Positions 47,935 through 57,191 of a stretch of 64,000 bases of DNA are shown piece by piece (position 1 is the first letter of the stretch; every line of letters starts with the position of its first letter). The notes under the pieces are model-generated. The model made no database searches. It saw nothing but the letters and a program-made list of their open reading frames with translations, and was not told the origin of the DNA. This stretch comes from Azoarcus sp. (GTDB lineage Bacteria > Pseudomonadota > Gammaproteobacteria > Burkholderiales > Rhodocyclaceae): the NCBI GenBank assembly GCA_020725025.1, contig DYFV01000005.1:54883-118882 (forward strand), in the 5' to 3' direction. A program made the position numbers and the translations under genes.

Positions 47935-48573
47935 TCACTTCAGGCTGGAGAGATAGTCCACCACCGCGTCGATGTTGCGCTCGCCCAGTTGCGTGACGGC
48001 GCCCGTCATCGGCGGATAGTTCCGTTCGCCCGTCATGTTGAGGTAACGCCTCAGGGTCACCCGCAGGTACTCCTGCTGCTGGCCGGCGAGGCGCGGGTAC
48101 GTCTCCGCACCCCGCGCGTCCTGCTGGTGGCAGCGTGCGCACAGACGCTTGAAGTGCTCGCCCCCTTCGGCCGCGCGCGGCCCGGGCGTCACCGTGGCGG
48201 GGATGGCCGGCGCCCCGGCGAACGAGAGCGCGATCGCGGCCTTGTCGCGTTCGGACAGAACCTTCATCAGGCCTTCCATGAACTCGTTCTTGCGCTTGCC
48301 GGTGACGAAGGCATCGATCTGGTTGAGGATGTAGGTGGGATGCTGGCTCGCCAAGTTCGGCACTTCGGGGAAGCGGCTGAACCCCGCCTCGCCGTGGCAG
48401 TTCGCGCAGAAGGCGCCGGCGCTGCGGCCTTCGCGGACGAGGGTGTCCCGCAGCGCCGGATCGCCCATGGCGCGCTTCACGAGCTCCTTGGCATCGTCGG
48501 CGCCGGCCAACGAGCTGAAGCCCAGGAGCGCGGAGAAAATGGCGAGGGTGGCCAGGCGGGCCTTCGAAATCAT
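47935..48573 (-). CDS. Diheme cytochrome c (cytochrome c4-like)
   Basis: 212 residues with a signal peptide (MISKARLATLAIFSALLGFSSLAGA). Two heme-binding motifs, CANCH near residue 56 and CARCH near 144, lie in two similar domains, the layout of cytochrome c4. PNLASQHPTYILNQIDAF and PRLAGQQQEYLRVTLRRY repeat the same element in each half; candidate Met ligands follow. It is a periplasmic electron carrier, often to terminal oxidases. The ATG at 48573 has GGGGAGA upstream. Confidence 0.9.
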   Translation of the reverse strand: MISKARLATLAIFSALLGFSSLAGADDAKELVKRAMGDPALRDTLVREGRSAGAFCANCHGEAGFSRFPEVPNLASQHPTYILNQIDAFVTGKRKNEFMEGLMKVLSERDKAAIALSFAGAPAIPATVTPGPRAAEGGEHFKRLCARCHQQDARGAETYPRLAGQQQEYLRVTLRRYLNMTGERNYPPMTGAVTQLGERNIDAVVDYLSSLK

Positions 48574-48648
48574 TTGAACGTCTCCCCGAGAGTGGCGCGG
48601 AGTGGTAAAAAAATATCTCACGATTCTAACACCGCCTATTCAATAACC

Positions 48649-49434
48649 ATGATCCAGGCAAGGGAAAGGAAGTATTTCACCCCGGAAGGCCAGGGCGCGC
48701 CGCGTGGAAGCGTCCGGGGGGCGGTGCGGGCGGCGATTCCGGTCCTGCTCGCCGCCGTCGCGACGGCGGGTGCGCAGGCGTCCGATCACGACGCTGCCGC
48801 CGGGGTGGTGGCCGTCGACGTCGGGCACACGCTCGCGGCGCCGGGCGCCATCAGCGCACGCGGGCGTTCGGAGCTCGAGTTCAACCGCGAGCTCGCCGCA
48901 AAGGTGGTGGAGAGCCTCGAGCGCCTGGGGCTCGAAGCCGTGCCCGTCAACACCGATGGCACCGTCGAATCCCTCGCCGCGCGCCCCGCGCAGGTTCCCC
49001 ATGCCGACCTCTTCGTTTCCATTCACCACGACTCGGTCAACGAGTGGGAGCTGCAATCGTGGGCGTGGAACGGCCGGGCCGAAACCTACAGCGACCGCTG
49101 GGCCGGCCATTCGCTGTTCGTGTCGCGCCGCAATCCGTTTCCCGAGCGAAGCGAGCTGTGCGCCCGGGCCATCGGCGCGCGATTGCAGCGGGCGGGTTTC
49201 GTGCCGACCGACAAGAACGCCCGCCGCCGCGAGTACGCCGATCCGGTTCACGCGGTGCACTGGTTCGACGACCTGGTGGTGCTCCACCGCGCCGTACAGC
49301 CGGCGCTGCTTTTCGAGGCGGGGGTAATCAAGCATCGCGACGAGGAGCTCCTGCTGCGCGACCCGGAACGCCAGCGCCGCATGGCCGGAGAGATCGCGAC
49401 CGGCATCGCGGCCTGCGTGTCGGTTCCGCCGTGA
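48649..49434 (+). CDS. N-acetylmuramoyl-L-alanine amidase (Amidase_3 type)
   Basis: 261 residues. After a basic N-region and a hydrophobic stretch (AAIPVLLAAVATAGAQA), the zinc amidase fold starts: His in VAVDVGHT, Glu in ELEFNRELA, His in LFVSIHHDSV, and the catalytic Glu in LLFEAGVIKH. It cleaves the bond between MurNAc and the stem peptide in the periplasm. No ribosome site is obvious at the ATG at 48649, and a downstream GTG start cannot be excluded. It is divergent from the cytochrome gene. Confidence 0.85.
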   Translation: MIQARERKYFTPEGQGAPRGSVRGAVRAAIPVLLAAVATAGAQASDHDAAAGVVAVDVGHTLAAPGAISARGRSELEFNRELAAKVVESLERLGLEAVPVNTDGTVESLAARPAQVPHADLFVSIHHDSVNEWELQSWAWNGRAETYSDRWAGHSLFVSRRNPFPERSELCARAIGARLQRAGFVPTDKNARRREYADPVHAVHWFDDLVVLHRAVQPALLFEAGVIKHRDEELLLRDPERQRRMAGEIATGIAACVSVPP

Positions 49435-49515
49435 GCACCGAGCCGCGCTCGTGCCGGGGCCGGTGGGGAGCGCTGCACCGCCGTGCATCCCGGCGCCGCC
49501 GTTCGGCGAATTCGG

Positions 49516-50559
49516 CTAGACGAAGACCGGCTCGGGTTCCAGCGCGACGCCGAACTTCGCCCGCACATCGGCCTGGATCGCTTCCGCGATGCGGCGCACG
49601 TCCGAGCCGGTGGCGCCGCCTCGGTTCACCAGCACCAGCGCCTGTTGCTCGTAAGCGCCCACCGGACCGAGGTCACGCCCCTTCCAGCCACAGCGGTCGA
49701 TGAGCCAGCCGGCGGCGAGCTTCTCGCGGCCATCGGGCTGGGGATAGTGGGGCAGCCCCGGGTGTTCGGCGGCGAGCCGGGCGAGCGTGGCGGCGTCGAC
49801 CACAGGATTCTTGAAGAAGCTGCCCGCGTTGCCGATCCGGGCCGGATCGGGGAGCTTGCGGCGGCGAATCGCCATGACCGCATCCGACACGTCGAGCGGC
49901 GTAGGCGCGGCGAGACCCCGCGCGGCGAGCTCGCGCGCGAGCTCCGCGTAGCCGGTCACCGGCGACCAGCGCTTGGGCAGACGGAAGGTGACCGCGGTGA
50001 TGAGGAAACGGTCGGCCGCTTCCTGCTTGAAGGTGCTGTCGCGGTAGCCGAAGCGGCACGCCTCGCGGTCGAAGACCCGGCGCTCGCCGTCGTTCAGGGA
50101 CACCGCCTCCAGCGCGTGGAAGCGCTCGGCCATCTCCAGCCCGTAGGCACCGATGTTCTGGATGGGCGCTGCGCCCACCGTGCCGGGGATCAGCGACAGG
50201 TTCTCCAGGCCCGGCCAGCCCTGGGCGAGGGTCCAGCGCACGAACTCATGCCAGGATTCGCCCGCGCCGGCCTCCACGTACCAGGCGTCGGCGTCCTCGC
50301 CCACGAGACGGCGGCCGACGATCTCCACTTTCACCACGATCCCGGCGAAATCGCCGCGGAGCACGATATTGCTGCCCCCGCCCAGCACCAGCCGCGGCCG
50401 CAGCGCAGCCAGCGGCGAGGCCGCGAACGCCGCAGCCTCCAGCGCATCGCGGACCACGACGAGCTGCGCCGCCCGGCCGGGCAGACCGAAAGTGTTGAAG
50501 GGCCGCAGCTCGACGTCGCGCGCGACCGATGGCGCCGCCGCCGGCGCCTCAATCCGCAC
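49516..50559 (-). CDS. murB: UDP-N-acetylenolpyruvoylglucosamine reductase
   Basis: MurB reduces UDP-GlcNAc-enolpyruvate to UDP-MurNAc with NADPH and FAD. The 347-residue form matches the E. coli length (342). FAD-binding [35 protein letters not shown], the Tyr in FGYRDSTFK, the proton-donor Ser in [12 protein letters not shown], and the late Glu in LEPEPVF are present. The GTG at 50559 has GGAG six bases upstream. It overlaps the PACE gene end by 11 bases, so it is coupled to it. murB here lies outside any mur cluster. Confidence 0.93.
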   Translation of the reverse strand: MRIEAPAAAPSVARDVELRPFNTFGLPGRAAQLVVVRDALEAAAFAASPLAALRPRLVLGGGSNIVLRGDFAGIVVKVEIVGRRLVGEDADAWYVEAGAGESWHEFVRWTLAQGWPGLENLSLIPGTVGAAPIQNIGAYGLEMAERFHALEAVSLNDGERRVFDREACRFGYRDSTFKQEAADRFLITAVTFRLPKRWSPVTGYAELARELAARGLAAPTPLDVSDAVMAIRRRKLPDPARIGNAGSFFKNPVVDAATLARLAAEHPGLPHYPQPDGREKLAAGWLIDRCGWKGRDLGPVGAYEQQALVLVNRGGATGSDVRRIAEAIQADVRAKFGVALEPEPVFV

Positions 50560-51016
50560 GGGCGAGCTCCGTCGGGCGCACCTCGATGGGGAAGAGCCGG
50601 TCGTAGGCGAGATTGAAGACGAAGGCGTACACCACGTAGGCACCGGCGAGCGCGACGTCGGCCACCAACGCCTCCAGCCAGCCCATGCCGGTCCAGACCA
50701 CGATGACCGGCAGGCTCATGAGCAGCAGACCGCCCTCGAAACCCAGCGCGTGCACCAGCCGCAGCAAGGGCGGCCGGCGGTCGGCGCAGCGGCCGGTCAG
50801 CCGGCCGTCGACCCAGTCGAAGACGGTGTTGTAAGCCGCGTTCCACACCGCCGCGATCAGCGCCAGCACAGCCAGCAGCCCGATCGACTCGTCGAGCGCC
50901 ACCCCGCTCGCCCAGGCGAAGGGGGGCGTGATCAGCAGCAGTCCGCCCAGTTCGAAGCAGGCGACCTGGCGGATGCGGTCCGGCACGGAGCGAAGTTTCG
51001 GCTGCGGAGCTGACAC
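50549..51016 (-). CDS. PACE-family (chlorhexidine-type) efflux protein
   Basis: 155 residues from the GTG at 51016; a second GTG at 50986 would give 145, equally close to AceI. Four membrane helices form two bacterial transmembrane pairs: [60 protein letters not shown] and [25 protein letters not shown] and FEGG..D motifs match PACE proton-coupled exporters of biocides and polyamine-like cations. No divergent LysR regulator is seen, unlike aceI. Confidence 0.88.
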   Translation of the reverse strand: MSAPQPKLRSVPDRIRQVACFELGGLLLITPPFAWASGVALDESIGLLAVLALIAAVWNAAYNTVFDWVDGRLTGRCADRRPPLLRLVHALGFEGGLLLMSLPVIVVWTGMGWLEALVADVALAGAYVVYAFVFNLAYDRLFPIEVRPTELARAD

Positions 51017-51100
51017 GGCGGAAAAAGCGGCAAGACGAAGCGCCAACGATAGAGGCTTGCCGGCGCCCGCGCAAGCATCCGTGCTGCAATGCAATATCGG

Positions 51101-51118
51101 AACGCGTCCAAACGCGTT
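51101..51118. promoter_or_regulatory. Inverted repeat in the PACE/MFS divergent region
   Basis: AACGCGT-CCAA-ACGCGTT, immediately followed by an AT-rich TTAAAAT (overlapping its end), a possible -10. It may be an operator or promoter for the MFS gene. About 200 bases separate the two divergent starts; nothing else is recognised. Confidence 0.35.
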
Positions 51119-51217
51119 AAAATGTTCGCCCAAATATTATTTCGCGGGTTGCGCCGCCGGGTGCACCGCATCAGACCGGAGACGAATGAAGACGAAGCGG
51201 GAGGATCCGTACCGCTC

Positions 51218-52534
51218 ATGATGCCGCACCTCGTTCCCATCGCTGCGCTGCTGGCCGGCATCGCCCTGCTGCTGCTGGGCACCGGCCTGCTCAACACGGT
51301 GCTCGCGCTGCGCGGCAGCCTGGCGGGCTTCAGCGACCAGTTGCTGGGGCTCATCGCGTCCGCCTACTTCTTCGGCTTTTTCGCCGGCACCTTCCTCGCG
51401 CCGCCGCTCATCCGGCAGATGGGCCACGTGCGCGCCTTCGCCTTCTTCGCGGCGGCAGTCGCCGGCTGCATCCTGCTGCACTCGCTATGGGTGGATTCCA
51501 CCTTCTGGATGCTGCTGCGGGTCGTCACCGGCATCGCGCTGGTGGGCTTCTACACGGTCATCGAGAGTTGGTTGAACAGCGAGGCCCCGAGCGAGCGGCG
51601 CAGCCAGATCTTCGCGGTGTACATGACGGTGAACCTGCTCGCACTGGCCGCCGCCCAGCTCTTCCTGCAGCTCGACTCGCCGGCCGAATTCACCCTCTTC
51701 GCGGTCGCCGCGGTGTTCGCCGTGGTGGCGCTGATGCCGGTGGTGGCCACGCGGCTCACCCCGCCCGCGCTCGCCCAGGTGCCCCGCCCGGCCCTGCGCC
51801 GGATCTGGCAGGCCGCGCCCCTCGCCTACGTGGGCGCGCTCGCCTCGGGTCTCGGCATGGGTGCCTTCTGGGGCATGGGAGCGGTCTACGCCGGCCGGGT
51901 CGGCCTCGATCCGGAAGGGGTGGGCATGTTCATCACCGTGACCATTCTCGCCGGCGCCGCGCTGCAGTGGCCGATCGGGCACATGTCCGACCGCATGGAC
52001 CGGCGCCGCGCACTCGCCCTGGTGGCCGGCGCGGCGGTCGCGGCGGCCCTGCTCATGGCCGTGCTCGGTGCCTTCGGCCCGCTGGTGCTGGTGGCCGCGG
52101 CGGCTTTCGGCGGGGTCGCCTTCGCCATCTATCCGCTGGTGGTGGCGCACCTGATCGATCACCTGCCCCACGACGAGATCCTCGCCGGCAATGCAGGGAT
52201 ACTGCTCCTGCACGGCGCCGGCGCCGCAGTCGGCCCGGCGCTCGCCGGGCTCTTCATGGGCTGGTTCGGGCCGTCCGCCATGCCGCTCTTCATCGCGCTG
52301 ATGTTCGGCCCGACGGCCACCTACGCGTTGCTCGCTGCCCGCCGCAGCTCCGACGAGATCGTCGAGGAGCCGGCCCAGTGCGTGCCGATGCTGCGCACCA
52401 CCCCCACCGTCCTGGAGATGGTGACCCCCGAGGCGGAGGCCGAACGGCCGCCTGCCCCGACCACCGGCGCGGGCGAAACCCGCCCCGCCGCCGATTCACC
52501 CTTCGCGGGAGAACACACCCGGGCGCAAGCCTGA
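51218..52534 (+). CDS. Major facilitator superfamily transporter (YcaD-like)
   Basis: 438 residues with about 12 membrane helices. The opening LVPIAALLAGIALLLLGTGLLNTVLALRG and the loop YTVIESWLNSEAPSERRSQ are typical of YcaD/UhpC-like MFS_1 exporters, and GHMSDRMDRRRAL is the classical loop 8-9 signature. The C-terminal 60 residues are soluble and Pro/Glu-rich. The tandem ATG at 51218 lies 13 bases after GGGAGG. The substrate is unknown. It precedes the glucosylglycerol gene by about 60 bases. Confidence 0.85.
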   Translation: MMPHLVPIAALLAGIALLLLGTGLLNTVLALRGSLAGFSDQLLGLIASAYFFGFFAGTFLAPPLIRQMGHVRAFAFFAAAVAGCILLHSLWVDSTFWMLLRVVTGIALVGFYTVIESWLNSEAPSERRSQIFAVYMTVNLLALAAAQLFLQLDSPAEFTLFAVAAVFAVVALMPVVATRLTPPALAQVPRPALRRIWQAAPLAYVGALASGLGMGAFWGMGAVYAGRVGLDPEGVGMFITVTILAGAALQWPIGHMSDRMDRRRALALVAGAAVAAALLMAVLGAFGPLVLVAAAAFGGVAFAIYPLVVAHLIDHLPHDEILAGNAGILLLHGAGAAVGPALAGLFMGWFGPSAMPLFIALMFGPTATYALLAARRSSDEIVEEPAQCVPMLRTTPTVLEMVTPEAEAERPPAPTTGAGETRPAADSPFAGEHTRAQA

Positions 52535-52595
52535 GAACCCACACCGTCGGCATCCATGTCGGCATTTCTAGAACACACGACAGGAGGGCATGCAC

Positions 52596-54881
52596 ATGCT
52601 GCTTGCAACGGATCTCGATGGCACCTTTCTCGCGGGCGACCCGGAACATCGCCAGCGCCTCTACCAGCTCATCTCCAGCCACCCCGAAATCAAACTCGCG
52701 TTCGTGACCGGACGCGGCCTCGAACACGTCATCCCGGTGCTGTCGGATCCGACCATCCCGGTCCCCGACTACATCGTATGCGACGTGGGCGCCACCATCG
52801 TGGACGGCGTGACCCGCCAGCCGGTGCAGCCGCTGCAGAGCACCATCGACGCCTGCTGGCCGGGCGAGCGCGCAGTAGCCGATGCGATGGCGCGCTTCAC
52901 GCGCCTGGAGCGCCAGGACGTGCCCCAGCAGCGGCGCTGCTCCTACTACTGCAGCGCCGACGCGGTCAACGGCGACATCGCCGCCGTCGCGGCGAGCCTC
53001 GGTTGCGAGGTGCTCTACTCCGCCGACCGCTATCTCGACATCCTGCCCAAGGGCGTGAACAAGGGCAGCACCCTGCGCGCGCTGGTCGAGCATCTCGGGA
53101 TCAACTCCGACGAGGTGCTGGTGGCGGGCGACACCCTGAACGATCTCGCCATGTACGAGCAGGGTTTCATCGGCGTGTGCGTGGGCGAATCGGAGCCGGC
53201 GCTGCTCGAGGCGACCGCCGACCGGGCCCGCGTGCTGCACGCCCGCCACGCCGGCTGCGGGGGCATCCTGGAGGCGCTGGCGCACTTCAACTTGCTCGGC
53301 CCCCAGGGCGTCGAGGCGGAGCTGCGCGCGATAGAGGCGCCGGGCAAGGCCGACCTGGTGATGGTCTACCACCGCCTGCCGTACGAGGAGGCGATCGAGG
53401 ACGGCAAGCCGGTGCGGCGCCGCCCCGCCTCGCCCAACGGCATCCTGCCGACCCTTCTCTCCTTCTTCGCCGAGGGGAAGAAGGGCTCGTGGGTGGCATG
53501 GTCGACCCACGACCCGCGCAAGCCGGGCTTCCAGGTGCACACCGAGGTGGACCGCCAGAAGTACCCCGAGCTGGTGGCCGCACGCGTCCCGCTCTCCAAG
53601 AGCGACGTGGACATCTTCTACAAGCGCTTCTCCAAGGAGGCCTTCTGGCCGACCCTGCACACCTTCTGGGAGCGCGCGCGCTTCCGCGAGGACGACTGGG
53701 TGGTGTTCATGAAGGTGAACCGCCTCTTCGCCGAGCGCACCGCGGCCGAGGCCGCCCCCGGCGCGGTGGTATGGATCCACGACTACAACCTGTGGATGGT
53801 GCCGGCCTACCTGCGCGAGCTGCGCCCGGACCTCAAGATCGCCTTCTTCCATCACACCTACTTCCCCTCGGCAGACGTGTTCAACGTGCTGCCGTGGCGA
53901 CGCGACATCGTGGGAAGCCTCCTGCAGTGCGACTACGTGGGCTTCCACATCCCGCGCCAGGCGGAGAACTTCGTCGACGTGGCGCGCGGCGTGGCGCCGG
54001 TGAAGGTGCTCGAGACGAAGAGCTGCGCGCCGCGCTACCTCACCTACGGCTGCGCGGTGGGCCTGGAAGAGGTCACCACCGCGATCGAGGTGCATGGCCG
54101 GCGCATCGGCCTGGGGGCGCACCCGGTGGGTCTCGACGTGGGGCGTGTCGCCAAGGTGCTGGAAGCGCCCGAGACCACGCACCTGATGGCGGAGCTGCGC
54201 GGCCAGTTCGCCGGCGTGCGCACCATCCTGTCGGTGGAGCGGCTCGACTACACCAAGGGCACCCTGGAGAAGCTGCTCGCCTTCGAGCGGCTGCTGGAGG
54301 TGCACCCGGAGCTGCAGGGCAAGGTCACCCTGCTGAACGTGTGCGTGCCCGCGGCCAAGGAGATGACGGTCTACCAGAACCTGCAGACGCGCATCGAACA
54401 GGCGGTGGGGCGCATCAACGGTCGCTTCTCCCGGGTGGGCTGGACGCCGGTGCAGTTCTTCTTCCGTGCCATCCCCTTCGAGCAGCTGGTGGCCTACTAC
54501 GCGATGGCCGACGTGATGTGGGTGACCCCCCTGCGCGACGGCCTCAACCTGGTGGCCAAGGAGTACGTGGCCGCGCAGGGGCTCACCGGCGGCCGCGGCG
54601 TGCTGGTGCTCTCGGAGTTCGCCGGCGCCGCCGCGGAGCTCCACGGGGCGGTGCTCACCAACCCGCACGACCCCTACGACCTGGTGGAGAAGTGCTACTA
54701 CGGGCTGGCCATGAACAAGGCCGAGGCCGAATCGCGGCTGCGCGAGCTCTTCGGCGTAGTCCAGCACAACGACATCCACCGCTGGGGGCAGGACTTTCTC
54801 GACGCGGTCGAGGAGAGCGTGGCTGCGGCAGGCGCCAACGCCGCCGAGCCGGCCACCCCGGCCGAGGAGGAGGTGGCCTGA
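52596..54881 (+). CDS. ggpPS: Bifunctional glucosylglycerol-phosphate phosphatase/synthase (GgpPS)
   Basis: 761 residues in two enzymes. Residues 1-235 are a HAD/sucrose-phosphatase-like domain (LLATDLDGTFLAGD, VTGRGLEHV, KGVNKGSTLRAL, VAGDTLNDLAMY). The rest is a GT20 glycosyltransferase closer to GgpS than to OtsA: VWIHDYNLWMVPAYLRELRPDLKIAFFHHTYFPSADVF, GFHIPRQAENFVDV, SVERLDYTKGTLEKLLAF, TPLRDGLNLVAKEYV. GgpS makes glucosylglycerol-phosphate from ADP-glucose and glycerol-3-phosphate, and the HAD part removes phosphate. The start is the second ATG: AGGAGGG (52582-52588) is 7 bases from 52596 but only 1 from 52590. Confidence 0.88.
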   Translation: MLLATDLDGTFLAGDPEHRQRLYQLISSHPEIKLAFVTGRGLEHVIPVLSDPTIPVPDYIVCDVGATIVDGVTRQPVQPLQSTIDACWPGERAVADAMARFTRLERQDVPQQRRCSYYCSADAVNGDIAAVAASLGCEVLYSADRYLDILPKGVNKGSTLRALVEHLGINSDEVLVAGDTLNDLAMYEQGFIGVCVGESEPALLEATADRARVLHARHAGCGGILEALAHFNLLGPQGVEAELRAIEAPGKADLVMVYHRLPYEEAIEDGKPVRRRPASPNGILPTLLSFFAEGKKGSWVAWSTHDPRKPGFQVHTEVDRQKYPELVAARVPLSKSDVDIFYKRFSKEAFWPTLHTFWERARFREDDWVVFMKVNRLFAERTAAEAAPGAVVWIHDYNLWMVPAYLRELRPDLKIAFFHHTYFPSADVFNVLPWRRDIVGSLLQCDYVGFHIPRQAENFVDVARGVAPVKVLETKSCAPRYLTYGCAVGLEEVTTAIEVHGRRIGLGAHPVGLDVGRVAKVLEAPETTHLMAELRGQFAGVRTILSVERLDYTKGTLEKLLAFERLLEVHPELQGKVTLLNVCVPAAKEMTVYQNLQTRIEQAVGRINGRFSRVGWTPVQFFFRAIPFEQLVAYYAMADVMWVTPLRDGLNLVAKEYVAAQGLTGGRGVLVLSEFAGAAAELHGAVLTNPHDPYDLVEKCYYGLAMNKAEAESRLRELFGVVQHNDIHRWGQDFLDAVEESVAAAGANAAEPATPAEEEVA

Positions 54882-54900
54882 GCCGCCATACACGGCTCGC

Positions 54901-55049
54901 GTAGCCCGTTCGGGAGCGGCGGCGCAGGCATGCAGGCGGTGCTACGCCCCCCCGGGCCACGGATTCCGTTCCTCCGTCCGGGCTACGGCGCCCGCGGATG
55001 CCCGCGCGGCGTCTTCGTAGCCCGGATGGAGCCCCGGCGGAATCCGGGA
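54901..55049. repeat. REP-like palindromes, copy C (degenerate and full units)
   Basis: Degenerate GTAGCCCG at 54901, an arm GGATTCCG ... GTCCGGGCTACGG (54961-54987) and a full unit GTAGCCCGGATGGAG ... GGAATCCGGG (55017-55049). It lies between the convergent ggpPS and EAL genes. Confidence 0.75.
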
Positions 55050-55065
55050 ACAGCGCCCCGCGCGC

Positions 55066-57012
55066 TCAGCGCCAGGGCGAGCTCTGCTTCCAGTCGCGCA
55101 GGCGCGCGGCGGGAAGCGGCGGGCTCACGTAGTAGCCTTGGGCGACGTCGCAGCCGAGGACCGCGAGCCGGTCCCAGATGCGGGCGTTCTCCACGCCCTC
55201 GGCGATCACCCGCAGGTCCAGGTTGTGCCCAAGCTCGATGGTCGAGCGCACGATGATGGCCGAGTCGTCGCTGGCGATCATGCTGGCGACGAAGGACTGG
55301 TCGATCTTGATCGCGTCGACCGGAAGGTGACGGAGGTAGCTGAGGCTGGAGTAGCCGGTGCCGAAGTCGTCGATGTACAGCTCCACGCCGAGCTGCTTCA
55401 GCCGCGCGAGCGTCTGCTGCGCGCCCCCCGGGTCTTCCATCAGCGCGCTCTCGGTCAGCTCGAACTGGATCGCGCGGGCAGGCAGGCCCCAGGTGGCGAA
55501 GAGCCCCTTGATGTGGTCGAAGAGCAAGGGGTCGCGCAGGTCGTGGGCGGAGAGGTTCACCGCCAGCGGCTGACGGCAGCCCGCGTCGTGCCAGGCGTAG
55601 GCCTGGCTGAAGGCGGCATCGAGCACCCAGTGGGTGAGCGGGCTGATGAGCCCGGCATGCTCGGCGAGCCGCACGAACTCGCCGGTGGCGATCATGCCCA
55701 GCCGCGGATGGGGCCAGCGCACCAGCGCCTCGGCGCCGCACAGCTTGCGGGTGGCGATGCACACCTTGGGCTGGCAGTAGAGCTGCAGCTCGTTGTCGGC
55801 GATGGCGCGGCGCAGGTCGCCCATGAGGGCGAGCCGGCGCGTATGGTCCTGGTCGAGGCTGCCGACATAGAAGGCATAACCCGCCGCGCTGCGCCGCGCC
55901 TCCATGGCCGCCACGCTCGCACGCCGCAGCAGCGAGTCCGGATCGCTGCCGTGGCCCGGACACAACGCGATGCCGATGCTCACCCGCGCATTCACCATGA
56001 GTCCGCACAGCTCGATCGATTCGTTCAGTCCGCCGATGAGCCGTTTCGCGGCCTCGATCGCCTCGTTGGCTCCGCCGCCCGCCAGCAGCAGCACGAACTC
56101 GTCTTCGGCCCCGCGCGCGAGCAGCTCGCCGTCGCGCACCAGCGGGGCGAGCCGGGCTGCGATCTCGATGAGCAGGTGTTCGCCTTCCCGGTAGCCGAGG
56201 CTGTCGGTGATCTCCTGGAAGTGCTCCACCTTGAGCACCAGCAGCGCGAGCGGCCGGTGCGTATCGCGCGAGCGGACGATGGCGGCCTCGAGCACCTCGC
56301 GCAGCCGCAGCCGGTTGGGCAGCCCGGTCACCGCGTCGTGGAAGGCCATGTGCTCGATGGTGCGCTCGGCCGCCTCGTGGCGGACCCGCGTGCGGTGCGA
56401 GGCGATGCCGAAGGCGAGATCCTCGGCGAGCTCCCTCAGGAGCCTCACCTCGGCCTCGTCGAAGGCGTCCGGCTCGTCGGCGTAGATGCTGAGGTTGCCG
56501 AGCACCTGCCCGTCGACCCGCAGCGGGAAGACCGCCGCCGAAGCGTAGTCGGGGAGCCCGCGCTCGACCAGCAGGTTGCGCGCATCGACCAGATCGGGGT
56601 CGCCGTGGAGGTTGCGCGCGATCACCGGCTCGCCGGTGCGCACCGCGGTGCCCGTCGGCCCGCGGCCGATGCCCTCGTCGGCCCAGGTGAGCCGCAGCGC
56701 GTCGACCAGCCCGACGCCGACGCCCGCATGGGCGACCGGGCGGATGCTCCGGCGCTCGTCGTTTTCCGCGTAGCCGACCCACGCGAGCGGATAGCCGCCC
56801 TCCTCCACGATCACCTTGCACATCCGGTCGAGCAGTTGCTGCTCGTCGGACGAGTGCAGCAGAACGTGGTTGCCCGCGCTCAGCGTCTTCAGGGCACGGT
56901 AGGCGTGCCCCGACGGTTGTTGCGCCGCCCCTCGCCCCGCCGCGGCATCGGCCGTACGGTCGGTTCGATTGTCGCAGTCCGGCGGCAGAAGCATCGGCTT
57001 GTCCTCGACCAC
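55066..57012 (-). CDS. GAF-GGDEF-EAL protein, likely c-di-GMP phosphodiesterase
   Basis: 648 residues, cytosolic. A GAF sensor domain (about 45-205; LLDRMCKVIVEEGGYPLAWVGYA, GPTGTAVRTGEPVIARNL) is followed by a GGDEF domain whose signature reads GAEDEF and so is probably inactive as a cyclase. A complete EAL domain follows: GAEALVRWPHP, NLSAHDL, ELTESALM, YIDDFGTGYSSLSYL, KIDQSFV, AEGVEN. The GTG at 57012 has GGGAG 9 bases upstream; an ATG six codons in also has GAGG. It lies between two osmolyte genes on the opposite and same strand. Confidence 0.9.
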   Translation of the reverse strand: MVEDKPMLLPPDCDNRTDRTADAAAGRGAAQQPSGHAYRALKTLSAGNHVLLHSSDEQQLLDRMCKVIVEEGGYPLAWVGYAENDERRSIRPVAHAGVGVGLVDALRLTWADEGIGRGPTGTAVRTGEPVIARNLHGDPDLVDARNLLVERGLPDYASAAVFPLRVDGQVLGNLSIYADEPDAFDEAEVRLLRELAEDLAFGIASHRTRVRHEAAERTIEHMAFHDAVTGLPNRLRLREVLEAAIVRSRDTHRPLALLVLKVEHFQEITDSLGYREGEHLLIEIAARLAPLVRDGELLARGAEDEFVLLLAGGGANEAIEAAKRLIGGLNESIELCGLMVNARVSIGIALCPGHGSDPDSLLRRASVAAMEARRSAAGYAFYVGSLDQDHTRRLALMGDLRRAIADNELQLYCQPKVCIATRKLCGAEALVRWPHPRLGMIATGEFVRLAEHAGLISPLTHWVLDAAFSQAYAWHDAGCRQPLAVNLSAHDLRDPLLFDHIKGLFATWGLPARAIQFELTESALMEDPGGAQQTLARLKQLGVELYIDDFGTGYSSLSYLRHLPVDAIKIDQSFVASMIASDDSAIIVRSTIELGHNLDLRVIAEGVENARIWDRLAVLGCDVAQGYYVSPPLPAARLRDWKQSSPWR

Positions 57013-57031
57013 GCGACGCCACTCCCATTTC

Positions 57032-57079
57032 GCGGCCCCCTTCGGCCGCAGCCCGTGCCGCGGCGTCCTTGCGGCACGG
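57032..57079. terminator. Two hairpins between otsB and the EAL gene
   Basis: GCGGCC/GGCCGC (57032-57049) and a perfect 9-bp stem CCGTGCCGC/GCGGCACGG (57053-57079). They lie downstream of otsB and just upstream of the EAL gene on the minus strand. They could end the otsAB transcript or shape the EAL leader; no T run is seen. Confidence 0.4.
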
Positions 57080-57191
57080 ACGATCTCATGAAAACAGGAA
57101 ATCGTGCCTTCTCACCGAGGTTAGGCACGCGTCGAGGCGTTTCGTTTCGAATAATTCCGGATCCGCCCCGCAACCGCCCCGCGGGGCGGCC

